Both the position numbers and the translations under genes were made by a program. DNA of 64,000 bases, taken from positions 17,262,452 to 17,326,451 of the forward strand of contig JAPTYO010000002.1 of NCBI GenBank assembly GCA_036873135.1. Direction: 5' to 3'. Within the stretch, counting starts at the first letter, position 1. The number at the start of each line of letters is the position of its first letter. This DNA is from Clarkia xantiana subsp. parviflora. Taxonomy: Eukaryota > Streptophyta > Magnoliopsida > Myrtales > Onagraceae. Under the pieces are notes generated by a model that worked only from the letters and a program-made list of their open reading frames with translations, was not told the DNA's origin and made no database searches. Below are positions 11,701 to 22,748 of the stretch, one piece after another.

Positions 11701-14666
11701 TCTCAACCATACTATTTTAATTTCTATTAGAAAAATGTAATGTGTTAACACACGAGTTGGGTATGAAGTTGATACTAATTCTCAACCAAATCATCATTGA
11801 TCCTCGGATCATCCTTTTATCATTGTAGATACTCAGACCAACAACACATCAACAATTTTATTTTTCTTAAACCAATATGAGATCAAATTTGGCCATTAGA
11901 CCGTTGCGTTTCTCAAACGGTATGATCCTCAGACCAATAAAAGGCCTCGACCTTTTGCACCGCAAGTGCCAAAACAACATTTTTTTAAGGAAATGCTGCG
12001 GTTGGATTCATATTTTTATCTAATGCATGCCTAATGACAATCCATTCACCCACTAAGCCAAAACCTTGACCGTCGACAACGTTATTAATACTAATCAGTC
12101 CAAAAAATAAACTGGAAAACGTTGCCTTGTTGGATCGAAACCGCAACCCAACTAAATCGGGGTTTTATGCGGTGCAATGACTTCACAGATTAAATCGTGT
12201 TTAAGTCAACATTCTCTAAACAGAGAATAATTCTTGCCGCATTTCTTATTGCGAAAACAATGAATTATTTAGTTGAAACTCAATTTTTATTTGTAAACCA
12301 TGAATTTTTTTAATTGTTTCATATTTTCCTTCATCAAGTATACATAGCAATATTTCGTACTATCATCTACAAAAGTAATGAAGTACTTATTTTCCGCCTC
12401 ACGTTTGGACATATATTAAGTCGCAAACATCGCTATGTATTTAGACCAAGAAGTTCGGTAATCCTTTCGACCGAAAAGTTTCGCTTCAACGCAAACTTCA
12501 CATTTAAGTTCTTGATCTATTTTGATTTTAGGAATATGAACTATGTTAGATAACCTCTGCAAGGTATCGTAATTAACATGTTCTAAATTATTGTGTCACA
12601 AATTCAGCACAAGAAGGAACATTCTTATCTCATGTTCACTATAGGCACTAAGCCCAATGCAAAAAACATTATTATTCATGTTTACTTCAGGCACTACGGT
12701 GATTACACTTAAAGTAATTCAACTTCATCCAATCAAATTTGTCGTCTATCTGTATTTAACGTACAGTTCTTTTGACGATTTCGAGTGCTCCCAATAGGGA
12801 CGCTTCCTCCTAATTTGTTTTCCAGAATTGTCAAAAAGAATTCCATATTTTGACTTCAACTTCTGAAGTAAGTATCGACGACTTTCCCTGCATTATAGAC
12901 GGCTGCCTAAACGAGTGTCCAACCTCGGTAATCAAGGCGTCGCTATATGTGATAGCATCACTCGCTAGAATAATAACATTTATAGACCACATCGTGAAGA
13001 TGGTGGTCTTTCCCAATTTTAGAGTTGTCCGCCAAGTGTTAGCTACATTCTCATTGAGTAGCGTTCAAACGTTGGACCTATGACTAACTCCTTGCGATTT
13101 TTTTTTAAGAAGTCCGAGTGGTTCGTACCCAACCCCACAATAGTAATCCAGGACATCAAATTCAGATTACTAAAATTCAAATAAGATTTGAATTTCTGAT
13201 TTCAGTAATTAAGTTACTTCAATTACAAAAATCAAATTAATTTAAATTTTTTTTCTTCTGTTGGACAGAAAATAAACATGGACACGGTTAATTTCAGTTT
13301 TGAAGAAACCAAACCCACACGGAGCTAATCTTCTGAGTAAACACTCATGTACACATATCGCGGCGTACATACGTGCCAAGGTTCAAGTGTGTGCAATCGA
13401 TTCGTTGATTCACACGTACATTTATATCAAATGTAATAATCAGTGTTTTAGACAAGGAAATAAAATTTCCATAACAATTGTCGTACACTCTAAATCGGCT
13501 TTAACCGACTTCTTAATCCCATTTTCAACAATGGATTCAACGACCCCATAGGCCTCAACAGTTAAATTAGGTTTAGGGACAAAGCCTCCTTATCAACCAT
13601 ATCAATTTCGGATGCCTTAACAGGTTCAAGAACATTGACCATCTCGACTAGTCATAGTAGTCTCAACGACTTAGCGACCTCAACGGTTCTAATAGCCTCA
13701 ACGGCTTTTGACGACTTTATCAGTCTCGATGGACTAAATGGCCTTAGCGATTTTATCAGTCGCATGTGCTCTCTTCTCGAGCATGTTCATATTCTCTACG
13801 TCGTTGTTCGACAATATTTGTGAACTTTAGAGAATAAATAATTTTCTCCAAAAATTGAATCTCAAAATTCAATTAAGCATCCTCTTTATAAAACCAACAA
13901 ATGAATTTGCCTTAAGATTGTTGGAAATATTGAGGATAAATATGCAAATTTATAAAGTCCAAGGACCAAAATGCAATTAGTCAAATCTCGGTTACTTACA
14001 AGTAATTCATCCAATTAACATGCAAGATATAGGCAACACCGAAATTGTACGTAAAGTTCAACACGAAAACGAATACGTACTTTATACTGAGGCCCATGCT
14101 AATCACAATCTCCTTAAGGCAATTTCGCCCCTCCCCACCCTCGGGTTATGCAAAGGGGTTTATACAAGGGGCGATCACCTCCCAGGATTCAACAGTGTCA
14201 TCGAATCGTGTTATGCATGCAACACGTTCAACCGAACCGAACCCAATACCTGAACTCAAACAAAGAACAGGAAAACCGACGACAACAGCTAAAAAAACAA
14301 CTAGAAATGTTGAACACGACTTAAGTCGAAATCAACCTAAGAAGAACTCTGCAATTCGTCAACACAAAGAACAGATGAGGAGAAAAATATAACTTGGATT
14401 CCAAAAATATGGATTCCGAAAATATTGGATACTCAACCAAAAGGAAGAGATCTCATTTTTTCATTCCACAAATGAGGAGAAGAATGAGCTTGTATTTATA
14501 GGAGGTGAATGGGGGAGGAGGAGTGTGAAGTGGTCGATGTGGGACAAAAACTTCACAAATTCCATTCACTAAATAATAAGTGAGATTAGGCTTGAGTAAA
14601 AACAATTTAGCCCCAAAATCCAACTCAAATAAAATTAGTTAAAATGGCCCCTTTTTTTTTCTAACA
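8757..14666 (-). mobile_element. Decayed Ty1/copia LTR retrotransposon, antisense
   Basis: Two direct repeats bound the region: 8757-8913 and 14518-14666 share gtgtgaagtggtcgatgtgg and the following 100 or more bases. Read on the minus strand, each begins with TGTTAG, the usual start of a copia LTR. The purine-rich tract ATGTGGGGGAT immediately upstream of the left (3') repeat is the expected polypurine tract. Reverse transcriptase is recognisable at 10650-11190. The right (5') LTR appears to extend further inward, with a TATA-like CTATAAATAC on the minus strand near 14495-14504, while the left LTR stops abruptly at 8757, so the 3' LTR looks truncated. Frames are broken throughout. Both flanks are the tandem array, so the element landed in it. 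A 5-bp target duplication was not found, as expected if one end is lost. Confidence 0.85.
10650..11190 (-). pseudogene. Copia reverse transcriptase remnant
   Basis: Minus-strand translation in pieces gives classic copia polymerase blocks: NHTWELVDLPPGDKPL around 11110-11160, PVTRITFIRMVLAIAALQ and HQMDVKTTFIHGDLEEE around 10865-10980, QPEGFSAREQEKKVCKLVKS then MYGLRQ around 10770-10855, and FYVDN near 10685-10695. A stop codon sits between the EEIYM-like segment and QPEGF, and frames shift elsewhere. The active-site box reads YVDN where YVDD is expected. The element cannot make a working polymerase. I identify the copia superfamily but not the lineage. Confidence 0.88.
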
Positions 14667-14812
14667 ATCGAAAGTGATAAAAAAAATTGTGTATGACTTA
14701 GAGTTTTTTGAACTCTAAATTTTTCGTATTGCCATTATTGATTGCAATCGAAACTGATAAAAGAAAAATTATGTGTGATAGAGAGTTGTTCAGAGGCTAA
14801 TTTTTTTTTTTT
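14667..14812. repeat. Continuation of the degenerate tandem array
   Basis: Immediately right of the copia element the array theme returns: atcgaaagtgataaaa, ttttcgtattgccattattg, attgcaatcgaaactgataaa and agttgttcagaggctaa. This places the copia insertion inside the array. The stretch ends at a long T-run at about 14801-14817. Confidence 0.75.
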
Positions 14813-14855
14813 TTTTGGCCATCAATTATTCATCTATTCGAATATTTAAAAAAGT

Positions 14856-15534
14856 CTAAGGAGGGATAAATTCCCGATCCTTTACAATCAAAGATAATAG
14901 AGAGGGCGGGGGTGTACAAACCCAATTATGAAAACACGACCTCTTTTTAGATTGGATCGCAATCCAATTAGCACACTCGTTACCACTACGCGGGATAGAT
15001 TTCCAACGAACTTCTTGCAGAGTTGAGGATTTTAGTTGAATGGCTTCAATCTGTGTCAACACTCTCCAATTTATTTGGGTCTTTTCCTGCAGCAGGTACT
15101 GTATCGCTTCCCTACTATCAGACTCGATTATTATTTTGCTCCACCGTTTCATATTCGCAAGCTCTACAGCAGCCTGGATGACCTCGACTTCCAGCTCTAA
15201 TTCTCCGCCTCTTGATAAGTATCTTCCAATGCCTCCAATGACCTCACCTTTACGATCTCGAGCGATTCCTCCTATTTCTCCCGATCGCGAACGAGCTTCC
15301 CAAGACGCATCACAGTGTATCTTAATGAATCCATATGGGGGCGGCATCCAGTTCTCAATTACCCCCGAGTTCTCTGTGCATGTATCGTTGGGATCATGTG
15401 TGCTTGCCCAATTCGGTTCGCCTCGCTGCTGTGCATGGGATGCTGTCCAGAATTTGTTGAAGTCTCGCAGTATCGCCGATGTTACCTGCCTAGGATTTGG
15501 GATGTCATTACAATGTAATGCACGATATCATTCC
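14856..15534 (-). pseudogene. Retroelement RNase H-like domain remnant (LINE-type RVT_3)
   Basis: An uninterrupted minus-strand frame runs from about 15534 to 14856 (ATG at 15347, 163 codons from there). It shows the order of the plant RNase H-like domain found at the C-terminus of non-LTR polyproteins: GFIKIHCDASW (first catalytic Asp), GGIARDRKGEVIGG, ELELEVEVIQAAVELA (Glu region), KIIIESDSREAI (second Asp), and SGNECANWIA, where NxxADxLA is usual. The last Asp of that motif is replaced by Asn. No reverse transcriptase is left beside it. It lies between two parts of the tandem array, so it is an insertion, possibly 5'-truncated. An upstream stop closes the frame. Confidence 0.7.
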
Positions 15535-15595
15535 TTCCATAGACCAACTAACAAGTCCGACTAGTGCCCATCGCTTTCTTCGGTCCTCCTAAATT

Positions 15596-15782
15596 ATATA
15601 AAAAAAAATGTAGTAAAAAAATCATATAAGGTCAAAAATTGTTATATATTGATTAAAAAAACTCGATAACATTGCCGATAAAGAAGAAATAGTACAGAAT
15701 TAGGTCAATTTTTTTTTTTATATATTGATTAAAAAACTCACAAATGGTTATATAATATATATTGATTAAAAATAAATTATTA
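15596..15782. repeat. Tandem array tail with ttgattaaaaa words
   Basis: Shortened array-like words (tgtagtaaaaaaatcatata, atattgattaaaaaactc) occur at about 15605, 15653, 15723 and 15763. They stop exactly at the Helitron end at 15783, and similar words continue at 16705 (atcgattaaaaatagtac), so the Helitron split this repeat. Confidence 0.6.
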
Positions 15783-16704
15783 CTAGGTACTGTACCCGCG
15801 CAAAGCGCGGGTGGCTTCCTACTTATTTATAAATGCATATAAATATATAAACAAAATTATAGCGAGTAATGCACTCTTTTAAAAAAATTGTTTATAAACT
15901 TTTTTTAAAAAGAAGAATGAAGAATCCTAAGAATTAGAAACTGACGGCCCTAAACTTTAATTTGTGAAAGAAAAAAAAAAACTATTAAACTCTAATGAAA
16001 ATATATCACTATTACAAAAGAAGACTTTTTTTCTCGCTAAAACAGAATATAGATATTGGAAAAATAAACCAATTTATTGTTTCCTTGTTGCTGTGCTAAT
16101 GTGGCGATCTCTTGGTAATCCTCACCAGGATTAGTAGATAGAGAAAACTTAATGGTAGATAGAAAAGATTTAAAACCGACATATACATGAGAAATAACTT
16201 AAAAAAATTAAATTATTATTTGTCATCCTCTAATTGAACTACAATGCTGCTGTTACTTCTCATGAAATTGGCCTAAACCACCAAGATTATAATATTAAGA
16301 TTAAGATTTGTTTTTTTTACTTAGTTGTAACTATTATATTGGGTGGGTGGGTGAGTTGAGTTGTCAACCTCAGAATTAACCTCTCTATAATACCATCTGG
16401 ATTAGATGTGAGAGAGAGAATTAATTCTATTGAGAGAATTAATTAGAGTGAGAGGTGAGAGAAATAACTTGAGTGAGAGGTGAGAGAAAGAAGAATAAAT
16501 AACTTAATGATGTGTAAATTTCTGATTGGAAGATAAGATGATGTGTCAGCACCAGAAGAGTCGTTAATCAGGATTAGTATAATATATTTCTGATTGGAAG
16601 ATAAGATGATGTGTCAGCACCAGAAGAGTCGTTAATCAGGATTAGTATAATATATTTATATTTATATTTATTTAGATTTATATTTAGATTTAGATTTAGA
16701 TAGA
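15783..16704 (-). mobile_element. Non-autonomous Helitron, 922 bp
   Basis: Read on the minus strand, the element starts with TCTATCTAAATC (complement of 16693-16704) after a host A. It ends with a hairpin CCCGCGC-ttt-GCGCGGG (complement of about 15795-15811), nine bases, then CTAG at 15786-15783 before a host T. TC start, terminal hairpin, CTRR end and insertion between A and T are the defining Helitron signals. The GC-rich hairpin stands out from the AT-rich flank. No Rep or helicase coding is present. Repeat-like host words continue on both sides, supporting the two boundaries. Confidence 0.82.
16521..16656 (+). repeat. 68-bp tandem duplication inside the Helitron
   Basis: Two adjacent copies begin tctgattggaagataagatg, at 16521 and 16589, and run through cagcaccagaagagtcg and caggattagtataatata. 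They are essentially identical, so the duplication is recent. It lies in the 5' portion of the Helitron. Confidence 0.9.
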
Positions 16705-16954
16705 TATCGATTAAAAATAGTACAAAATTATTAGATCTTAAATTGCCAAAATTTGTTATAGATATATATTAATTAAAAATAGTACAAAATTGAACTAACT
16801 TTCTGATATGAGTTAAACGCTCTACCATTGCGTACAGATCCAGTGATAATATAATAGATATAAATATATTTGTATTCATATATAATAATAATTATATAAT
16901 ATATGCATTTCTTCGCAATTCGCTGTCGGATGGAAAATCACTTTCTGTTTCTGT

Positions 16955-17050
16955 TATTGCTTGTCTAACACTCAGAGACTCAGAGTCCAATCGAGAAGAC
17001 CTGCTTAGTCTTCTGCGTTTCTTGGCTGAATTCGAGCTTCAACAATAAGG
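16955..17050 (+). other. Likely 5' untranslated exon of the L18a-like gene
   Basis: The pyrimidine-rich leader sequence ends with caacaataag followed by gtaagc, a good splice donor at 17051. An acceptor, actgtcaacag, ends at 17671, fifteen bases before the ATG at 17686. This suggests a leader exon of unknown start (about 16955 is a guess) and a 621-bp intron in the 5' untranslated region, common in plant housekeeping genes. Confidence 0.5.
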
Positions 17051-17685
17051 TAAGCGATTTCTCCGATCCTTCTCCCCTCAGCTACTGCTCGTCACTGCTC
17101 AGGTTCCTCCACTTCTTCTCTCTGCATTTTTCCTGTATCATATGATGCTGAATTTTGTTGCGATCGCTGATTCTACTGCGGATATGATCCGTTGATTCTG
17201 AATTCGGTGAAAATTTTATGCAACTCTGTTGAATCAGTAAGATTTTGGTTCTGTTCGGTGAAGCAAGCTTGGATCCGTTTCCTATCAAGAACTTGATTCA
17301 GTTGGGATTTGAGTGCTGAAGTTATAGCCGATGCACGAATCCTTGATAAATTCCTACACAATTGAATGAAATCTGAATTTTCTTTGATTATCCTGTTTTG
17401 CATGTTTAAGTATCGTCGAAATCTCATTTATTGTGCTCATCAGCTTAATCTTAAAAAGCCCTTGTGAAACTCTCTGCTTGTGAAATCGCACCAACCTAAT
17501 TTGATTTGTTCAGTAAACATGTTTCAGTGTATCTTATCGATATTGCACGCTAGTGAACTCATCAACTCCTGTCCAAAAAATGATATGACTGAAAGCTTTT
17601 GGATTTGTTGTTTATATTGACTGAAAGCTTTCCAAAAAAGATCATAGGATTGAAAGCTTTACTGTCAACAGGAACAGAAATTCAT

Positions 17686-18637
17686 ATGGATGAGATGAAG
17701 GATTCGAGGAATCCCCTTGACTCGTTGGCACCTTCAACTTCCGACAAGCAACTATGGAAGCCATTAGCCCGACATCTACCTCTATTAAAAGGTATTCTTA
17801 AGAACCAAACAGATACTCCTTCAGCATCATATCCTTCAATTTGTTGTGCTATCGTAGAAACTGCTAGCATTCTTTCTAGATCTTGTAAAGTGGAAGAGAG
17901 CACTCTGTGGTAAGTAACACTAGATGCCTCAGTAACTGTAGAAGTCGAAACCAAGCGATGCTTCACTGATTTTATCTTGTATTGGCCTATTGGGGAACTT
18001 CTCTTATAGAGTTATTGCATAAATCAGCGCTGTTCTGCACTGTTCTTGCAGAAAGGATCATCCTTGACCTGACCACAACATTTTGACGTTTGTTTTGCTA
18101 TTATTCAGCTGTGAGAAACATTTGGATCAAAACCACACAAGTGGCTCGAGCAGAGTTCGGAAAGGTCAAGTATATCCACATCAAAGATGAAGAGGACTCT
18201 CGAGTGAGCATATATGATCGACCGCTTCCATGTTTTGGTTGTGGGGTTGGTTGGTTTTCGTAAGCCCCTCAACTATATTTTCCCCTTCTGATCTGTTATT
18301 CTCTCTTCTAAGCTGTTTACCACTAGCCTAATAACTCTCTATTGACTTCTTCAGGTTTCTTTTAGGCTTCGCATGCCCGCTGTTATGGTACTACGCAACA
18401 ATTCTGTATTTTGGGAACTACTACCGCAGAGATCCAAGGGAACGTGCTGGTCTTGCTGCTTCTGCTATTGCTGTAAGTCTATTATCTCTATCTCTTGGAG
18501 ATACGGAAGTTTTGATAAAGATAAACCCTAAATACGAACATGATATGTTGTGGGTGCAGGCAATGGTGTGCTCAGTCGGGCTACTGATAGTACTAGCTTT
18601 TGTCCTACTTGGTAGATCCAGTAATAGTCTCTCCTAA
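17686..18637 (+). CDS. 60S ribosomal protein L18a-like membrane protein
   Basis: Exons 17686-17791, 18109-18259, 18355-18472 and 18560-18637 join in phase to 150 residues. Despite the family name, members are small plant membrane proteins and not true ribosomal L18a. Visible features: a polar N-terminus with WKPLARHLPLLK at 24-35; a basic-acidic middle (KVKYIHIKDEEDSR at 54-67); the family signature RPLPCFGCGVGWF at 73-85, matching the LPCCGxGxGWF motif; a first membrane segment at about 83-105 (WFSFLLGFACPLLWYYATIL); a polar loop with YYRRDPRERAG; and a second membrane segment at about 126-143. The function is not well established in any plant. The start is the ATG just inside the exon after the 17671 acceptor. 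A longer open frame from 17599 lies in the predicted intron and was not used. Confidence 0.88.
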
Positions 18638-18868
18638 TACCAAAGTTGAAGGGATATTATATACTTGTAGATGATGCATTCATTCTCTTTCTACACAACA
18701 ATAGACATCAGTTAAGTACATTCAATTGACTTGGTCGCTAATAAGCTTTTACAATGGCATTGACCGCAGATGCATTATATTTCCATCTTCGTTTTGTTTG
18801 AGTGGAGACATATTTCAAGTGTAAAGGTATGCAGAACGACTGCTTTGAATTGCAACTTTTAAAATTTA

Positions 18869-19309
18869 GGGTTCTATAAATAGAAGTTTGCCCATGTTGA
18901 AATTTGGGGTCTGAAGTTGGACAGTCCCAAGTTTTTTTTCGTTGAAATTCGGTGTCTCCACCCTCTATTCCTATCCCTTTGATCATTTTTATCAACCGAC
19001 TCATCCACTTATAATCTATCACACTCTTTATTTTTCACAAAATCGCCAAATTTTACTCAAAAGTTGAACATCCAAAAATAAAAGGTTTCCAGCAGAGTGG
19101 TGTGGAACGATTTCCAGCGACAATGGAGCGAGATTTACTTGCGCGGATGTGGCCAGCTTCTTAGGTTGACGGTCCCGGCAAAGTGACAAGAATGGAGCGT
19201 GTATAAGAGCTCGAATTTGACAATTGGGATTGACTTCTGAAAGTAATCACACCGAGACACGAAATTTTAACGTGGAACAAACTTTAGACAGTTCATAAGT
19301 TTTAATCCC
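18869..19309. mobile_element. Mutator-like foldback element, 441 bp
   Basis: The element begins GGGTTCTATAAATAG and ends aagttttaatCCC. It is flanked by 9-bp duplications with one mismatch, taaaattta (18860-18868) and taaatttta (19310-19318), as expected for Mutator-like elements. Both ends contain a variant of ttgaaatttggtgtct: gttgaaattcggtgtctcc on the left and the complement of gtgtctcggtgtgattactt on the right. The right half is related to the left part of the larger element at 49659-51037, in inverted orientation. No coding sequence. It lies between the tail-to-tail L18a-like and LYAR genes. Confidence 0.72.
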
Positions 19310-19651
19310 TAAATTTTAGGGTTAGTTACATATTTGGTTATTTCTATTTGCTGGTATTGGTTTTCAATTTAACCTCAAGGCGTTGAATTATGCTTCAAAA
19401 TGTTGGTCCCATGAATTACCGAAAGCTAACATACAAGTGAATAGTGATGTGGCGGATGGAAATACGATCGGTCCCTGTTTATAGTAAAATTGATTTCTAA
19501 TTCTCAGAGTCTAGTTTTTGCACCGCAAAACCAAACTACACAAATGAAGAGACTGGCAATGAGATTAATCAAATGTAAAGTACTGTATGAGTGCAACATC
19601 CAATGTAGAGGCAAAAACTGGGTATAACTACCCCACTTGATTCTTTGAATT

Positions 19652-22002
19652 TCAGTTCTTCTTGACGAGCCGGACATATTTGCCATCGATGGTAAACTTA
19701 GAGCTAGAGTCGATCTGCAGGAAGCACAAGGTAACAAAAAGAACTAATTAGTGGTGTCAGTCACTTTACTTAATAGAAGAGAAGGGCTGCCTCAGAGTTG
19801 GAGGTACTTACCTTTTGTTGAAGTGTACCATCTAGTGTTGATTCATCAACCTCGCCACCTGATTCTTTTATCAATTTTGCTACTTGTTTTCTCAATTTCT
19901 TCATCTTCACTGATCCATCAGGATTCTGCTACACCGCAAAGTAAAACAGTCAAAAGGAGTTTCTTTTCCAATAAATAACTATGAAATGATTTAATTCCAA
20001 CTTGCTGGCTAAACTTGTAGCTGCTGTTCAGGTTGCTAAATTTTGCTTTTGGCAACATTTTGCTAGCTGAACTAATATATCAATGCAATTTGCTAGTTCT
20101 GTCCATTTTTCAGGATGGAAAATCCTTGGGTGCAAACACGTGTTCTCCAGTCAAAGCGTCACGCATACGTATTCCGTTCAAGATTAAAATGGACGGAACT
20201 AGCAAGTTGCATTTCATTATCAGTTCCTAGTGAAAAAGTCGCAAAAAAGATCAGCTAGCCTAGCCACCAGCTAACCTAGCAATTTTTGGTCATCAACCCA
20301 TTATGAGAGGGTAGACCCAAAAGAAGTTGAGGATAGGACATACCGCTTTCAAGCTTGATTTTATCATCTTCTTCCAGTTCACTTTCTTCCCAGCCTTATC
20401 AGATTGGATAACTTCTCCATTCCCAACTTCGTGCCCTTTTGATTTCTTCATATCATTATTTTCTGATCCATCTCGCTTTCTCTTTTTAGTTTCGGACACA
20501 TTTCCATTATCTGCCTCTGACTTGCCATTGACAACCCCGGTTTCAGTTGACGGTTGCGTCTTCTGCTCCTCAATGTTTGCGGTGTTACCAAGAGGAGGCT
20601 TTTCAGTAGAAGCAGCTGTTTGAGGAGTAGATTGCTCTGCTTGCTGAGATCTGAGGACAGCTCGGGCTTTGGCCTTGTGTTTCTTGCCTTCTGCATGAAG
20701 AAGCAGCGTCTGCTCACTCGTCGCCTTGGTATTGCAAAGACTGCAGCAAATAGAAAAGTGTTCAGTAATATGAAAAGATCACTTACTGTTAGCAAATTAA
20801 AAATACAATCTGAAAATACAAATTGGAATCTCAGGCACAATTTTTTTGGCAAAGTTTCAGACACTTAGCCCATTAAACTCTGTGGTAGGCTTTCAATACT
20901 CGATTAAGATCATTACACTCTACTTAATCTATGCCAATGAATAGTAATGGACAAAAACAGCTCCCAATTGCTCCCTACTAGAGAAAGCTTTAGTGCAGAG
21001 GAGTTCTTTGCCCAATCGCAGTAAAACAAGAAGCAGTAGTTCTAATTAAGCTAGAATAGGTAGATTTGGTGAGATTAACAGCTAAAGTGGATAGAAGACA
21101 AGTTTAAGAGGTCGTACCTACAAAACCATGGTGGACGTTTCGATAGTCCAACTCTTATATCAAAACCAGGCAGCTCCTCCTTGATCGGTTTTCCAGGTGT
21201 GGTGGCATTTGGAACTTTACCTTGGACACCTTTGGGACCGTATTTTTCCTGATTAATAATAGATCCATCACATCAAGCACAGGCAGTGTGCAAATTCAGA
21301 AAAGTAGAGAATGATAGTTAGGCCAAATTGCATATGAATCATGATGAACAGATAACCATAAATCTAGATACTAGATTTAAGTTTATTCTGGTATAGTGAC
21401 TACTTATATGATGATATCAGGCAGACCAAGCCACAAACACATGTGACCAGATTATCAACCTAAATCAAAATGGGAAGAAAATGCAATTCAGTTCACGTGA
21501 ATAACCCTGAATAATCAAATCAATTAATGAATTTATCCAACGCACCAAACTTGGTAATAAATATGTATTAACATTGTAACAAAGTAGCACCAGACCGCCA
21601 CTAATTTTTAACCTCAATTCTGCCAAAATCTAAAACTTCTTTCACAGTTTAAGTCGCAGCCGAAATCCCAATATGATGCTATAATAACATACAGAAATGA
21701 ACCTGAAATACGCAAATGAAGAACGTACCGCCTCGGAGATGCACTGATTGTGACCCTGAACACTCTGCTGGCTAAATGTCTCTCCGCAATCAATGCAAGA
21801 TAGCTGCAGAATCGCCGAAACAGATCAAACATAAAAATAAGAAACTCATCAAATGAAGCAGAGATCGCCGTCGCGGAAGATGAACTGAGGGAAGCTAGCT
21901 CGGTCGTGGCGTTACCTTAAAAGCAGAGCAAATTCTGAAATGATTGGGGAGCTTCGGCTTCTTGAGGTTCTCTCCACAGTCCTCGCACTGAAACCACACC
22001 AT
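19652..22002 (-). CDS. LYAR-type C2H2/C2HC zinc-finger nucleolar protein
   Basis: Exons (high to low) 22002-21916, 21803-21729, 21248-21118, 20740-20344, 19925-19812 and 19714-19652 join in phase to 288 residues. LYAR-family proteins are nucleolar factors tied to rRNA and ribosome production; the Arabidopsis relatives are annotated as UBP1-associated or LYAR-type zinc-finger proteins. The N-terminus shows the paired LYAR fingers: [21 protein letters not shown]...C, then [22 protein letters not shown] third finger of the U1/C2H2 kind, [24 protein letters not shown], follows near residues 95-120. The middle is charged and low in complexity with nuclear-signal-like KKRKRD and KKSK. The C-terminus ([13 protein letters not shown], then [14 protein letters not shown]) matches the family end. 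It is divergent from tRNA-Lys, 150 bp away. Confidence 0.92.
20030..20300. repeat. Intronic foldback, possible MITE in LYAR intron 4
   Basis: Within the 418-bp intron, ttgctagttctgtccattttt (about 20088-20108) is inverted as aaaatggacggaactagcaa (20186-20205), and outer words ttttgctagctgaac and gatcagctagcc are also mirrored. The whole could fold into an imperfect hairpin. The ends are not clean and no target duplication was fixed, so this is only a probable small transposon. Confidence 0.4.
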
Positions 22003-22151
22003 TTCTTCTCTGAAATTAGTCTTACTGCGGAGGAAAGGAGAGCACAGGACAGAGGGTACAGTGGGTTTAAGGCTTTAAGCTGCTTCTAGGGTTTTGCTTT
22101 TACCGCTAATTTTATTGAACATATCGAAAATATAAAAACTTAAATCAATAA

Positions 22152-22224
22152 GCCCGTCTAGCTCAGTTGGTAGAGCGCAAGGCTCTTAACCTTGTGGTCG
22201 TGGGTTCGAGCCCCACGGTGGGCG
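22152..22224 (+). tRNA. tRNA-Lys (anticodon CTT)
   Basis: The 73-nt cloverleaf has acceptor strands GCCCGTC and GGTGGGC pairing over seven positions with two G-U pairs, a D arm gctcagttggtagagc, an anticodon arm with loop ctCTTaa (anticodon CTT decoding AAG lysine codons), a T arm gtggGTTCGAGccccac and discriminator G. The internal A and B boxes (tagctcagttgg, ggttcgagcc) are intact. There is no intron and CCA is not encoded, as in nuclear tRNA genes. A run of six T follows at 22225. Confidence 0.98.
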
Positions 22225-22230
22225 TTTTTT
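22225..22230 (+). terminator. RNA polymerase III terminator of tRNA-Lys
   Basis: TTTTTT directly follows the tRNA discriminator base. Four or more T on the sense strand is the normal polymerase III stop signal. Confidence 0.85.
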
Positions 22231-22702
22231 TCAGCAAGATCGAATGGATTCGCCATAGGTGTTTTGAAATGAAAGAGGCAACTGAAACTAAAATGGGAGC
22301 AACACTTTTTAGCCCAGCTTTAACTTCTACTCAAGTTCAATCAAATGCATGTTGTGTTGTGGGAACTGAAACTAAAAGAATGCAGAATAAAAGGAGCAGA
22401 CATGAACAAAGTCGCCAAATACAGAGGGACGTTTATCATGATTGCAGAAAGATTGTAACCAAAGTCTTAGGAATTTGCAACATATATCCAATCAAATCAT
22501 TAGTTCTACTAGTGTAGTGGAGACTAATTGTTGCCTCATACAGTGTATTCCAAGGCAAGAAAAAAAAACCAAGTAATAGATTGACCGGAATGATTAATAG
22601 TAATGTGAATGGCGTGGTTTAGTCACTCACCATGGCATGATGGAAAAGTTAGGTAAAGTGTGGTCTTCCTCCACTACCATAAAGAAGCTCTCAAATCCTC
22701 CA

Positions 22703-22710
22703 CTATAAAG
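22703..22710 (+). promoter_or_regulatory. Probable TATA box of the RALF gene
   Basis: ctataaag is a good TATA match. Plant transcription usually begins about 25-35 bases downstream, at roughly 22730-22740. That would fall after the ATG at 22725 and before the ATG at 22749, favouring the latter as translation start. A second, weaker candidate (ccataaag, about 22678) would allow the earlier ATG. Confidence 0.5.
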
Positions 22711-22748
22711 AAACCTCAGTTTCTATGTTTTCGCAGCCACTGAAGAAG

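Noticed and set aside
17599..17913. 104-codon frame starting 87 bases before the chosen L18a-like start
   Set aside because: The first 29 codons lie upstream of a good acceptor (17671) in the predicted leader intron, and the end reads into intron 1 past a clear donor at 17792.
20448..20864. 138-codon minus-strand frame over LYAR exon 4
   Set aside because: It uses a different frame from the one that matches the family and that joins in phase with exons 3 and 5.
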